From the NCBI GenBank assembly GCA_964612425.1, contig CAZTDX010000008.1, positions 1 through 64,000 of the forward strand: a DNA stretch of 64,000 nucleotides, written 5' to 3'. The notes beneath the pieces are model-generated. The model saw only the letters and a list, made by a program, of their open reading frames with translations. It searched no databases and was not told the DNA's origin. Each line of letters begins with the position of its first letter. Position 1 is the stretch's first letter. The DNA is from CAUJGP01 sp964612425 (GTDB taxonomy: Bacteria > Bdellovibrionota > Bdellovibrionia > Bdellovibrionales > Bdellovibrionaceae). Positions 1-7,912 of this stretch are shown in pieces. Both the position numbers and the translations under genes were made by a program.

Positions 1-2
1 GT

Positions 3-125
3 GAAATTGTTCCGATTGATATGGGATTATATCGAGAACTGATGAGCTTTGAACTTATCGTTGATAAAGGCCGTAGGTTGGCGCTTTCTCAATTGGGACT
101 CGAACTTTACCGTCATCTAAGATAA
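3..125 (+). CDS. C-terminal fragment of an unrecognised protein
   Basis: An open frame enters from the left edge and stops with TAA at 123-125, giving the last 40 residues of a protein that begins outside the window. The visible tail (ending ALSQLGLELYRHLR) is not enough to name a family. The stop lies 6 bp before the ATG of trmL on the same strand, so the two genes are probably co-transcribed. It could be a shadow frame, but the tight spacing and the lack of any competing frame favour a real gene end. Confidence 0.5.
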   Translation, partial: EIVPIDMGLYRELMSFELIVDKGRRLALSQLGLELYRHLR

Positions 126-131
126 GGTGTA

Positions 132-611
132 ATGACAAATCATAAAATTGAAAAACCAAATTTTCGCATCGTTTTATTGGAACCAGAAATTCCACAAAAT
201 ACGGGCAACATTGGAAGAACTTGTGTGGGTACTGGATCTGAACTCCATTTGATTGAACCCTTTGGGTTTGAAATCACCGATAAAAATTTAAAACGCGCAG
301 GTTTGGATTATTGGCAATATCTCACTTGGTTTAAGCATCCAAATTTTGAGTCTTGGAAGAAAATGGTAGAAAATTGGGATCGAGTCTTTTTCTTTAGCAC
401 AAAAGCGCAGAAATCCTATTACGATATTGAGTATAAAATGGGCGATTCATTGGTCTTTGGTCGCGAGACGAAGGGTTTACCTGCGGAATTATTGGCGCAA
501 TACCCAGAAAAGTTTGTAACGATACCTCAGTATGGCCCGGTTCGGTCTTTAAATGTGGCTACGGCGGCAGCAATTGCTATCTATGAAGGTTTACGGCAGA
601 TTAAGAAATAA
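132..611 (+). CDS. trmL: tRNA (cytidine(34)-2'-O)-methyltransferase TrmL (SPOUT family)
   Basis: This is a 159-residue SPOUT-fold RNA methyltransferase, the usual length for TrmL/YibK, which 2'-O-methylates the wobble nucleotide of certain tRNA-Leu species using S-adenosylmethionine. Family motifs are visible in order: an N-terminal EPEIPQNTGNIGRTC segment, LHLIEPFGF, the LVFGRETKGLP loop near residue 105, and the C-terminal knot segment PVRSLNVATAAAIAIYEGLR that binds the cofactor. No extra N- or C-terminal domain is present, as expected for TrmL rather than TrmH or RlmB. It sits 42 bp upstream of secA on the same strand. The assignment to TrmL rather than another small SPOUT enzyme rests on length and the PQNTGNIGR motif. 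Confidence 0.9.
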   Translation: MTNHKIEKPNFRIVLLEPEIPQNTGNIGRTCVGTGSELHLIEPFGFEITDKNLKRAGLDYWQYLTWFKHPNFESWKKMVENWDRVFFFSTKAQKSYYDIEYKMGDSLVFGRETKGLPAELLAQYPEKFVTIPQYGPVRSLNVATAAAIAIYEGLRQIKK

Positions 612-653
612 TTCTCATTGTCGTTAGCAAAATAAAAGTAGTAGAATGTGTGA

Positions 654-3350
654 ATGTTAAATCAAATATTATCAAAACTATTTGGAACAAGAAACGAACG
701 AGAAATTAAGGCTGTAATGCCTCTCGTTGAAAAGATTAACAGTTTAGAGGAAGGACTCAAAAGTCTTTCTGATACAGAGTTGCAAGCAAAAACTCCAGAG
801 TTAAAAGCACGACTCCAAAAAGGTGAAACTTTAGATGGAATTTTGCCGGAAGCATTTGCTGTTTGTCGTGAAGCCAGTCGCAGAGCTTTAGGCATGAGAC
901 ATTACGATGTACAGCTTGTTGGTGGAATTATGCTCCATCGCGGTCGTATTGCTGAAATGCGAACTGGTGAAGGTAAAACGCTTGTTGCAACTTTACCCGT
1001 TTATTTAAATGCGCTCTCAGGTCGTGGCGTGCATGTTGTAACAGTCAATGATTACCTGGCTCGTCGAGATGCAGAGTGGATGGGACGACTCTATAAATTT
1101 TTAGGATTATCAACAGGTATTATTGTTCATGACCTAAGTGATCGTCAGCGACGCGAAAATTATCAATGTGATATTACTTATGCTACAAACAATGAATTGG
1201 GCTTTGATTATTTACGCGATAATATGAAGTTTGATGTGCGTGAGTTTGTTCAACGTGAACTGAACTTTGCCATCATCGATGAGTGTGACTCTATTTTAGT
1301 GGATGAGGCTCGAACTCCCTTAATTATATCTGGACCTGCTGAAGCTTCGACAGATAAATATCATTTAGTTAATGAAATAATTCCTAAGCTAGAAAAAGAT
1401 AAGCATTTTACCATGGAGGAGAAAAGTAAAACTGCCTCCTTAACCGAAGAGGGTAATACTAAAGTAGAACAACTTTTAGGAATCGATAACTTATTTGATC
1501 CGCGACACATCGAATTGCTTCATCACATTTATCAAGCCCTCAAGGCTCACCATCTTTATCGGCTCGATGTTGAGTATATGGTAAAGGATGATGAAATTGT
1601 TATTGTTGATGAGTTTACGGGTCGTCTTATGCCGGGAAGACGCTGGAGCGACGGTTTACACCAAGCAATTGAAGCTAAAGAAGGTGTGAAAGTTAAGAAT
1701 GAAAACCAAACTCTTGCAACGATTACCTTTCAAAATTTCTTTAAACTTTATAATAAAATTGCTGGGATGACTGGAACGGCTGATACAGAAGCTGTTGAAT
1801 TTCAAAAAATATATAATCTTGATGTTGCGGTTATTCCTACAAATAAATCTATTCGTCGTAATGATTTAGATGATGTTGTTTATAAAACCCAAGCGGCAAA
1901 GTTTAGAGCCATTACCGTAGATATTAAGGGAAGACGTGAAAAAGGTCAGCCAGTTCTCGTCGGAACTGTTAGTATCGAACGATCAGAGGCCTTATCTCAA
2001 GCGTTGAGAAAAGAAGGTATTCCCCACGAAGTTCTCAATGCCAAACATCACTCTCGTGAAGCAGATATTATTGCTCAAGCTGGTAGAAAAGGTGCAGTAA
2101 CAATTGCAACCAATATGGCCGGTCGAGGTACAGATATTTTATTGGGTGGAAATGCTGAAGTGATGACTCGCCAAATAATTAAAGATGAGTCGAGCGAAGA
2201 ATTTCAAAAGGCACTAGTAAAGTTTAAAGAGGTTTGTGAGTCTGAGAAGAGGGATGTGATTGAGGCTGGTGGCTTGTACATCATTGGTACAGAAAGACAT
2301 GAATCTCGTCGTATTGATAATCAGCTCAGAGGTCGAGCGGGACGACAAGGTGATCCAGGGGAATCTCGTTTTTATCTTTCATTAGAAGATAATTTAATGA
2401 GAATTTTCAATGGTGAGCGAATTCAAAAAATTATGAATACGCTCAATGTTCCTGAGGATGAGCCGATTACAGCAAGAATGGTAACTCGTGCTATTGAGGG
2501 TGCTCAAAGAAAAGTAGAAGCGCATAACTTTGATATTAGAAAACATCTACTCGATTATGACAATGTTATGAATCAGCAGCGACTAGCCATATATACTTTG
2601 CGACGAAATATTCTTGATGGAGTGAATCTGGAAAGAACCATTTTGGATATGCTAGGTGATGTGACTTCAGTTACTTTAGACAAACACATCCCTGAGGATT
2701 CCAAACCAGAAATGTGGGATTTAAAAGGACTCAATGCGGCCCTTCAACATCAATTTGGCTTTTCTGTTGATTTTGAATCAATGAGTCCATTGACTATGGA
2801 AGCTGTCATTCAAGCTGTGAGTGGCAAAGTAAAAGAAGTTTTTGAAAGTCAGAAGCAAAAAATTGGTCCTTTCTTTGAACAAGTTCAAAAGATGGTATTA
2901 CTCCAAACTATTGATCAAAGATGGAAAGAGCATTTGGCTCTCATCGACCATCTTAAAGAGGGCATTGGTTTAAGAGGTTATGCACAAAAAGATCCGCTCA
3001 TTGAATATAAAAAAGAAGCGTTCACGGCTTTTGAAAATCTTAATACGGTCATTCAATCTGAAACCATTGAGAAAATTTTGAAAATCCAACTAGTAATGGA
3101 AGAACAATCACCCTCAGGGGAGTTTCAAGAAATGATGATGTCGGATCAAGATCAGGAAGAACTAGTTTATGCCTCTCCATCCGATGAAAATGCGAGCGGT
3201 AATTTTTCATCAGCACCAGGACTTAATCAAAGCAGTGGTTCCAATCTAAAAGACTCTGAAAAAAAGAAAATGAGCTGGCAGGCGGGCCCTCCTGCTGATG
3301 GTCAAAAAATGAACCGAGCAGAAAGAAGAAAGCTGGAGAAAAAGAAGTAA
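654..3350 (+). CDS. secA: Preprotein translocase ATPase SecA
   Basis: SecA is the cytosolic motor that drives unfolded preproteins through SecYEG. The 898-residue protein has the full layout: Walker A GEGKT at residues 105-109, the DEAD-type Walker B DECD around 209-212, the preprotein-binding domain that follows, the second ATPase domain with IATNMAGRGTDI and the arginine-rich QLRGRAGRQGDPG motif, then the helical scaffold and wing domains. The C-terminus ends in a lysine/arginine-rich stretch (NRAERRKLEKKK) and lacks the Cys-rich zinc-binding tail (CxCxnCH/C) that binds SecB in many proteobacteria. The start codon used here gives the conserved MLNQILSKLFGTRNER opening. It is the first of two genes in tandem with the zinc-ribbon protein downstream. 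Confidence 0.98.
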   Translation: MLNQILSKLFGTRNEREIKAVMPLVEKINSLEEGLKSLSDTELQAKTPELKARLQKGETLDGILPEAFAVCREASRRALGMRHYDVQLVGGIMLHRGRIAEMRTGEGKTLVATLPVYLNALSGRGVHVVTVNDYLARRDAEWMGRLYKFLGLSTGIIVHDLSDRQRRENYQCDITYATNNELGFDYLRDNMKFDVREFVQRELNFAIIDECDSILVDEARTPLIISGPAEASTDKYHLVNEIIPKLEKDKHFTMEEKSKTASLTEEGNTKVEQLLGIDNLFDPRHIELLHHIYQALKAHHLYRLDVEYMVKDDEIVIVDEFTGRLMPGRRWSDGLHQAIEAKEGVKVKNENQTLATITFQNFFKLYNKIAGMTGTADTEAVEFQKIYNLDVAVIPTNKSIRRNDLDDVVYKTQAAKFRAITVDIKGRREKGQPVLVGTVSIERSEALSQALRKEGIPHEVLNAKHHSREADIIAQAGRKGAVTIATNMAGRGTDILLGGNAEVMTRQIIKDESSEEFQKALVKFKEVCESEKRDVIEAGGLYIIGTERHESRRIDNQLRGRAGRQGDPGESRFYLSLEDNLMRIFNGERIQKIMNTLNVPEDEPITARMVTRAIEGAQRKVEAHNFDIRKHLLDYDNVMNQQRLAIYTLRRNILDGVNLERTILDMLGDVTSVTLDKHIPEDSKPEMWDLKGLNAALQHQFGFSVDFESMSPLTMEAVIQAVSGKVKEVFESQKQKIGPFFEQVQKMVLLQTIDQRWKEHLALIDHLKEGIGLRGYAQKDPLIEYKKEAFTAFENLNTVIQSETIEKILKIQLVMEEQSPSGEFQEMMMSDQDQEELVYASPSDENASGNFSSAPGLNQSSGSNLKDSEKKKMSWQAGPPADGQKMNRAERRKLEKKK

Positions 3351-3381
3351 GAGCCTATCAACAGGCACTACGGAGTTGATT

Positions 3382-3981
3382 TTGACAAAGAGCTGTCCAG
3401 TTTGTAATTCAGAAGTGGAAGAAACCTTTGGGATGGTTCAGTGTTCAAATTGTCAGGCCGCTCTATTTATTGATTTTAATGGGAACATTATTGTTGGTGA
3501 TTCGGGGGATTCTCCCTCTGAATCACCAGAAAATTTTAGTGCTGAAGCTCCAAACCGTTTTATCGAGCCAAACACCTCTGAGCAAATAATTTCAGATCCG
3601 CTTTTTTCTAATGAAGAAATTCCGCTTCTCACTCCAGATTTTGAAACCCCGTTGGGAACTCTATTTCCCTCCGAAAATGATGTGGTTTCACCCTCAATAT
3701 CACCAAAGGAATCCCCTGATTCCTTTGGCTCGATGAGCGTTTCTACAGACAGTATGATCTATAGAGTGATTGTGTCCGGAATTGATACGGCTGAATTAAG
3801 GCGAAGAGTTCGGGATTCATTGCGGGATTCTCGTTTGGGTTTAGTGGGCGATGAAATTCTTGAGAATATTGATCAAGGAATGTTAGTTATTACCGGACTT
3901 AATCCCATAAAAGCGAGTGTAATCGTAACATCTCTTATGGAATTTTCACTCGAAGTGAGTTGGCAAAAAGATTCTAACTAG
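3382..3981 (+). CDS. Zinc-ribbon protein of unknown function
   Basis: The protein has about 199 residues. Its N-terminus carries two CxxC knuckles (CPVC and CSNC, about 18 residues apart), a typical zinc ribbon. A long Ser/Pro/Glu-rich linker follows (about residues 45-120), then a folded C-terminal segment of about 75 residues with alternating hydrophobic positions (YRVIVSGIDTAELRRRVRDSL). I do not recognise the C-terminal domain. Two TTG codons are possible starts, at 3376 and 3382; GGAG at 3372-3375 is correctly spaced only for 3382, so that start is used. It lies 31 bp after secA and is probably co-transcribed with it. There is no signal peptide, so it is likely cytoplasmic. Confidence 0.7.
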   Translation: MTKSCPVCNSEVEETFGMVQCSNCQAALFIDFNGNIIVGDSGDSPSESPENFSAEAPNRFIEPNTSEQIISDPLFSNEEIPLLTPDFETPLGTLFPSENDVVSPSISPKESPDSFGSMSVSTDSMIYRVIVSGIDTAELRRRVRDSLRDSRLGLVGDEILENIDQGMLVITGLNPIKASVIVTSLMEFSLEVSWQKDSN

Positions 3982-4104
3982 TCGGTGACACCGATTAAAC
4001 ATATTATATTTAATCCCCTCCCCCCTTGCCTTTTGTCTCAATAAGAGATTGTAAGCAGATGAACACTTTCAGTAGAGTTTTAATTTTGTTATACTGTTTT
4101 TAGA

Positions 4105-4779
4105 ATGAAAACCCCTCGATTGATCTTCTCAATTTTAACTTTAGCATTAGTTATTCAAACTAACGTCGTTTTCGCTGAGGACTCTGGTGGTGAGCATGGC
4201 TCCAAGGAGACAGAGGAAGAAAAACCGAGCTCTGCGAGTGAGTCAAAAGAAGAAGGAAAAGAGGGGGCCGGTGGTTTTATTAAAAAAGACGAGTTTTTAG
4301 AGCTAAATTCGTCTATTGAGCAGATGTCAGCAAAAATAAAATCCAGAAGTGAAGATCTTAAAAAAACTCTTTTTGAAAAAGAAAAAGTAAAAGACCCTGC
4401 TGAGTACAAAAAAATTGTAAAAGAAATTCAAACTACCTACAGAGAAATTAAAGATCTCACGGAATCCATTGAAAAGAAAAAAACAATAATTAAGCATCGT
4501 TTTCCAGAGAGAAGTTTTGTAAAAAGTAATGATAAATCCAAATTTCAAAAGATCGAAGATATTTCGGTAGATGCTATGCTAGAGAGACAAGTGGATCAAT
4601 TGCTGGCCACTGTAGAGTCACAATATCAATTTACTGTGAGAAAAAAACAAAAACAAAAACAAAAACAAGAAACCAAATCCCATCGTGGTCCTGCTAGTGA
4701 AGAAAAAACTCACTCCACGGAAGAAACTGTAGATCAAAATCCTTACGATTTTTCACACTCGTTAATCTTAAAAAAATAG
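4105..4779 (+). CDS. Exported, highly charged coiled-coil protein
   Basis: The 224-residue protein has a clear Sec signal peptide (basic start, hydrophobic stretch LIFSILTLALVIQTNVVFA, cleavage near residue 24). The mature part is rich in Glu, Lys and Ser. Residues 50-125 have the heptad-like pattern of a coiled coil, and near residue 180 there is a run of five Lys-Gln pairs encoded by an A-rich hexanucleotide repeat. I do not recognise a family. It stands alone, with 120 bp upstream free of genes and a convergent lipoprotein gene downstream. No good ribosome-binding site precedes the ATG. A periplasmic or surface structural role is possible but not supported by any motif. Confidence 0.65.
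   Translation: MKTPRLIFSILTLALVIQTNVVFAEDSGGEHGSKETEEEKPSSASESKEEGKEGAGGFIKKDEFLELNSSIEQMSAKIKSRSEDLKKTLFEKEKVKDPAEYKKIVKEIQTTYREIKDLTESIEKKKTIIKHRFPERSFVKSNDKSKFQKIEDISVDAMLERQVDQLLATVESQYQFTVRKKQKQKQKQETKSHRGPASEEKTHSTEETVDQNPYDFSHSLILKK
4641..4672 (+). repeat. In-frame hexanucleotide repeat encoding Lys-Gln
   Basis: About five tandem copies of a 6-bp A-rich unit (AAACAA type) lie inside the charged exported-protein gene and encode alternating Lys-Gln. Because the unit is a multiple of three, slippage would change protein length without breaking the frame. Confidence 0.7.
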
Positions 4780-4821
4780 AGTTAAAATGAAATATTAAAA
4801 TCTATTTCCGAACTTGCGTTA

Positions 4822-5232
4822 TTATCTTGAGATGTCTTTGCTATCGTTCTTTGGATATGAAATAGGTGTAAAGTTGTTTCTTTCCATTCGATCTAAGTAA
4901 AGATTTTTTTCGGCGTTAATACTGTCTTGTTCCGCAGCGGTGATAAAGGGTTTTACGGGTTCACCGACATAGGCAACGATTCCTTCAGAAAATCGGATCT
5001 CTCTTTCAAGTTGAACACCATCTTGAAAAATAATGTATGTCCATCGATCCGTGCCTTCTCGTCGATCATACCAATTGGGGCCACCAATGAGTTCAATAAC
5101 ATCTGATTTATCATTGCCAAGGGTAATTTTATTAAACTCTTTAATTGGGGAGCTTTGACAAGCTTCAAAAATTGAAAATGATACCAAGATTAAAGAATAT
5201 CGTAGTAATACTGAAAAATTGAGTGGTTTCAT
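4822..5232 (-). CDS. BamE/SmpA-like small lipoprotein
   Basis: The 136-residue protein has a type II signal peptide: a hydrophobic stretch then FEAC with the lipid-accepting Cys at residue 25. After it comes a segment typical of the BamE/SmpA/OmlA fold: LGNDKSDVIELIGGPNWYDRREG followed by an aromatic strand (DRWTYIIFQDG). BamE stabilises the outer-membrane beta-barrel assembly machinery; related small lipoproteins share this fold without being BamE. The C-terminus is longer than in classical BamE. It converges with the exported coiled-coil gene on its other side and is divergent from tatA. Membership of the fold is fairly clear; being the true BAM subunit is inference. Confidence 0.65.
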   Translation of the reverse strand: MKPLNFSVLLRYSLILVSFSIFEACQSSPIKEFNKITLGNDKSDVIELIGGPNWYDRREGTDRWTYIIFQDGVQLEREIRFSEGIVAYVGEPVKPFITAAEQDSINAEKNLYLDRMERNNFTPISYPKNDSKDISR

Positions 5233-5375
5233 TACTATTATTTTGCATTAATTTTAAATAAACTTCGAGAAAATTTAAAAAAAAGTTCTCAAAATTTAAG
5301 CTATTGTCTCAAAATAAGATACAAGTTATTGTTCTAATATCATATAAGATTATTTCCGTAATGGAGGAAACTTTT

Positions 5376-5585
5376 GTGGGCATAACAGAACTCATAGTTG
5401 TTGTTGGAGTTATTTTATTATTTTTTGGTGCACGAAAACTTCCAGAATTAGGTCGTGCCCTTGGCCAAACGGCAAAGGAATTTAAAAAAGGAATAAAGGA
5501 AGACGAAATAGACGTCACCGAATCATCGCAACAAGCTCGATTAAAAAAAGAAACAAACGACTCACGCGGGGATAAGAAAAGTTAA
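5376..5585 (+). CDS. tatA: Sec-independent translocase subunit TatA
   Basis: TatA forms the pore-like part of the twin-arginine translocase that exports folded proteins. The 69-residue product has the family layout: a short N-terminal transmembrane helix (ITELIVVVGVILLFF), the FGARKLPELGRALG hinge, an amphipathic helix (AKEFKKGIKED), and a charged disordered tail. The frame is open further upstream, but GTG at 5376 is preceded by GGAGG at 5363-5367 with good spacing and gives a protein that begins at the conserved position, so that start is used; an ATG at 5361 is the alternative. No tatB or tatC is adjacent. TatB is less likely because the tail is short. Confidence 0.9.
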   Translation: MGITELIVVVGVILLFFGARKLPELGRALGQTAKEFKKGIKEDEIDVTESSQQARLKKETNDSRGDKKS

Positions 5586-5612
5586 TGAGTTGTAACTTTT
5601 GAGTAATAATTT

Positions 5613-6812
5613 CTAGTATTTTCTTGAATGAAATCGTCCTTGCGGGTTTGATTCATTTACCTGCTTTAGGATTTCGTCGATTTTGAGCCATTGTTCACCA
5701 GAGAACAGTCCAGTAGCTTTAGCCATGATGAGTGCCAAATGAGTGCTTTCACGCGAGAAGAAATTTTTCAATCGTCTCGGTCCTCGCTTAAAGAGATGCT
5801 CAATCGGAGTCATTTGATGAAGAATGTCTAAAGCTTCATATAATGACAGTTGTTCTGCTTTAAATAAGCCCCACTCCACTTTAAATATAACATCTAATTG
5901 ATCATAGTTGGACTTTAAAATTTCTGCATTGGAATCATTGGGTTTTAAGTCTAAAATTTCGTTGAATGATAAAAGAATCGGGATCATGAGCATGGTGGTA
6001 CTAGATGGGTCTGAAACTATTTCATGGGTTTTGGATAAATAATGACAAAAAACTTCAGCATTTTCTTTATTATCCCAAAAATGAGAGAGCGTCGGAAGAA
6101 TGTATTTTAAAATATTGAGATCATAAAGTTCTCTAAAAACTAGGCTTGGGTCTGTAAGCCTTAGTAATTTAAAATACTCCTCCCGTTTTCTAGGAAGAAT
6201 GGATTGGATGATTTCGCTACTGTGGCGCTCGATAGACATTCGAAGCGATTCTTCAATACTAAAACGCAATTTGTGAGAAAGTCGAATCGCACGCAAGATT
6301 CGAATGGGGTCCTCTTTGAGTCTAAAATCGGGGTCACCGATCATGCGAATATACCCGCTATCGATATCTTTAATACCCTCAATATAGTCGATGAGTTCTT
6401 CTTGTACTGGATCATAAAATAATCCATTAATGGAAAAGTCGCGACGTCGAGCATCTTCTTCTGGAGTACCATAATAATTATCAATAAAAGAATTTTCACT
6501 GGACTCAAGCTCTTCGGGGGAGGCGTTTCGCCGAAAGGTCGCAACTTCAAATTGACGCTGACCTCGTTTAATTAACACCAAGGGAAATCTTCTGCCTATG
6601 ATGTAAGCGCCTCGAATGAGTCTTCGAACTTGTTCAGGAGAGGCGGAAGTTGCTATATCATAATCTTTTGGATGAATTCCAGCGAGAAGATCGCGCACGC
6701 AACCACCTACAAGATAGGTGCAAAACCCAGCTTTTTGTAGTCGATCAACAATAAATAATGCATCATGATCGATCCAGTCATTGTGCAAAGTTGGTTTTTG
6801 ACGTTTCTCCAT
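5613..6812 (-). CDS. Poly(A) polymerase / tRNA nucleotidyltransferase family protein
   Basis: This is a class II nucleotidyltransferase of the PcnB/Cca family, which adds adenosines (or CCA) to RNA 3' ends. Family motifs are present: the G-G/D-x-D active site (YLVGGCVRDLLAGIHPKDYDIATSA, catalytic Asp pair DYD), the RRDFSINGLFYD motif, and EDPIRILRAIRLSHKL at the start of the neck domain. The length (about 400 residues) and the RRFPLVLI segment resemble PcnB-type enzymes more than CCA-adding enzymes with HD domains; no HD domain is seen. The start is uncertain: ATG at 6812 has no clear ribosome-binding site, while a TTG at 6851 lies almost on top of a GGAGG. Poly(A) polymerase and CCA enzyme cannot be told apart safely by eye. 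Confidence 0.85.
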   Translation of the reverse strand: MEKRQKPTLHNDWIDHDALFIVDRLQKAGFCTYLVGGCVRDLLAGIHPKDYDIATSASPEQVRRLIRGAYIIGRRFPLVLIKRGQRQFEVATFRRNASPEELESSENSFIDNYYGTPEEDARRRDFSINGLFYDPVQEELIDYIEGIKDIDSGYIRMIGDPDFRLKEDPIRILRAIRLSHKLRFSIEESLRMSIERHSSEIIQSILPRKREEYFKLLRLTDPSLVFRELYDLNILKYILPTLSHFWDNKENAEVFCHYLSKTHEIVSDPSSTTMLMIPILLSFNEILDLKPNDSNAEILKSNYDQLDVIFKVEWGLFKAEQLSLYEALDILHQMTPIEHLFKRGPRRLKNFFSRESTHLALIMAKATGLFSGEQWLKIDEILKQVNESNPQGRFHSRKY

Positions 6813-6905
6813 AAACCAACAATAATGAACCGGATCTGCCCACTTGGTCAATCCTCCAATTGCTGAAGAACTTCTATTGTATTGAGATTTTTCTAGTAGG
6901 ATTTT

Positions 6906-7757
6906 ATGGGATATTTACAAAATTTTAATTATCAAATTTTAGGCTCATCGACAGAAAGATTACCGCTTGTTTTTCTCCATGGTTTGATGGGTTACGCTCT
7001 CAATTGGAAACGAGTCGCCGATGCTTTTCGAGATCATAGACAAGTGCTTATTTTTGATCAGCGCGGTCACGGAAAATCATTTCATCCGGACACAGGCTAT
7101 GCTCCGGAGGATTATGCTGAGGATTTAGCACTAATTTTAGATGAGCTGGGTTGGCAGAAGATCGATTTAGTTGGTCATTCGATGGGCGGGAGAAATGCCC
7201 TCCATTTTGCTTATTGTTTTAGCGATAGAGTTCGAAAGTTGGTGATCGAAGATATAGGTCCGGTGGTGGCGGAGGGTTCGGCTGAGCGAATCCAAGCTTT
7301 GATTAATTTAGTACCAGTGCCTTTTAATTCCAAGCTAGAGGCCAAAGAATTCTTTATGAATACTTTTCCCAAACTCATCTCTGATAACCCCCATGCTCAA
7401 ACCCTAGGACAGTATTTTTATTCCAACATGATTGAGAAAATTTCGGGGACGGAGCTCGACCAAACCTCACGAGCAGAGGTGAAAGTAGAAGTCACTTGGA
7501 GGTTCGATAAGTCGGCTATTATCAATAGCTTAAAGGAGGGACGAACCAAAGATCGTTGGCAAGAATGGGAGCAGCTTTCGATACCAACGTTATTAATTCG
7601 TGGTGAAAATTCAAGCGATTTACCTGTTTCCATTTACAATGAAATGTTAGCAAGAAATCCCCTTTCTCAAGGGGTTCAGATAGCTGGTGCAGGCCATTGG
7701 GTTCATTTTGATAAGCCTGAAATTTTTATCCAAGCGCTCAAAAATTTTTTGGATTAA
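6906..7757 (+). CDS. Alpha/beta-fold hydrolase
   Basis: The 283-residue enzyme has the alpha/beta hydrolase layout: oxyanion-region HGLMGYALNW near residue 25, DQRGHGKSF, the nucleophile elbow GHSMGG around residue 93, an acidic residue late in the fold (GENSSDLP), and the catalytic His in GAGHWVHFDKPE. The pattern resembles the YbfF/acyl-CoA thioesterase-like and esterase subgroups, but the substrate cannot be read from sequence. There is no signal peptide, so it is cytoplasmic. The ATG at 6906 follows an AGGA element. It is divergent from the nucleotidyltransferase gene. Confidence 0.85.
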   Translation: MGYLQNFNYQILGSSTERLPLVFLHGLMGYALNWKRVADAFRDHRQVLIFDQRGHGKSFHPDTGYAPEDYAEDLALILDELGWQKIDLVGHSMGGRNALHFAYCFSDRVRKLVIEDIGPVVAEGSAERIQALINLVPVPFNSKLEAKEFFMNTFPKLISDNPHAQTLGQYFYSNMIEKISGTELDQTSRAEVKVEVTWRFDKSAIINSLKEGRTKDRWQEWEQLSIPTLLIRGENSSDLPVSIYNEMLARNPLSQGVQIAGAGHWVHFDKPEIFIQALKNFLD

Positions 7758-7912
7758 AATTCTAATTTGAGGCATTCTTAAGAGATATAAGGATTATTTC
7801 AATAGTTATGACAGAACTTTGACTTTTTAAAGAGTAACAGTTAGTTTCAATACTTCTTTGCGACAACTTGTGTCGTTTAACTATAGATTGATTTTCTTTT
7901 GAGGATCTTAAA

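Noticed and set aside
3977..3995. TCGGTG-A-CACCGA palindrome after the zinc-ribbon gene as a terminator
   Set aside because: The arms have only one base between them and no T-run follows, so no proper hairpin terminator.
4327..4548. Minus-strand frame rich in Phe inside the coiled-coil exported protein
   Set aside because: It mirrors the Lys/Glu-rich codons of the real gene; not a gene.
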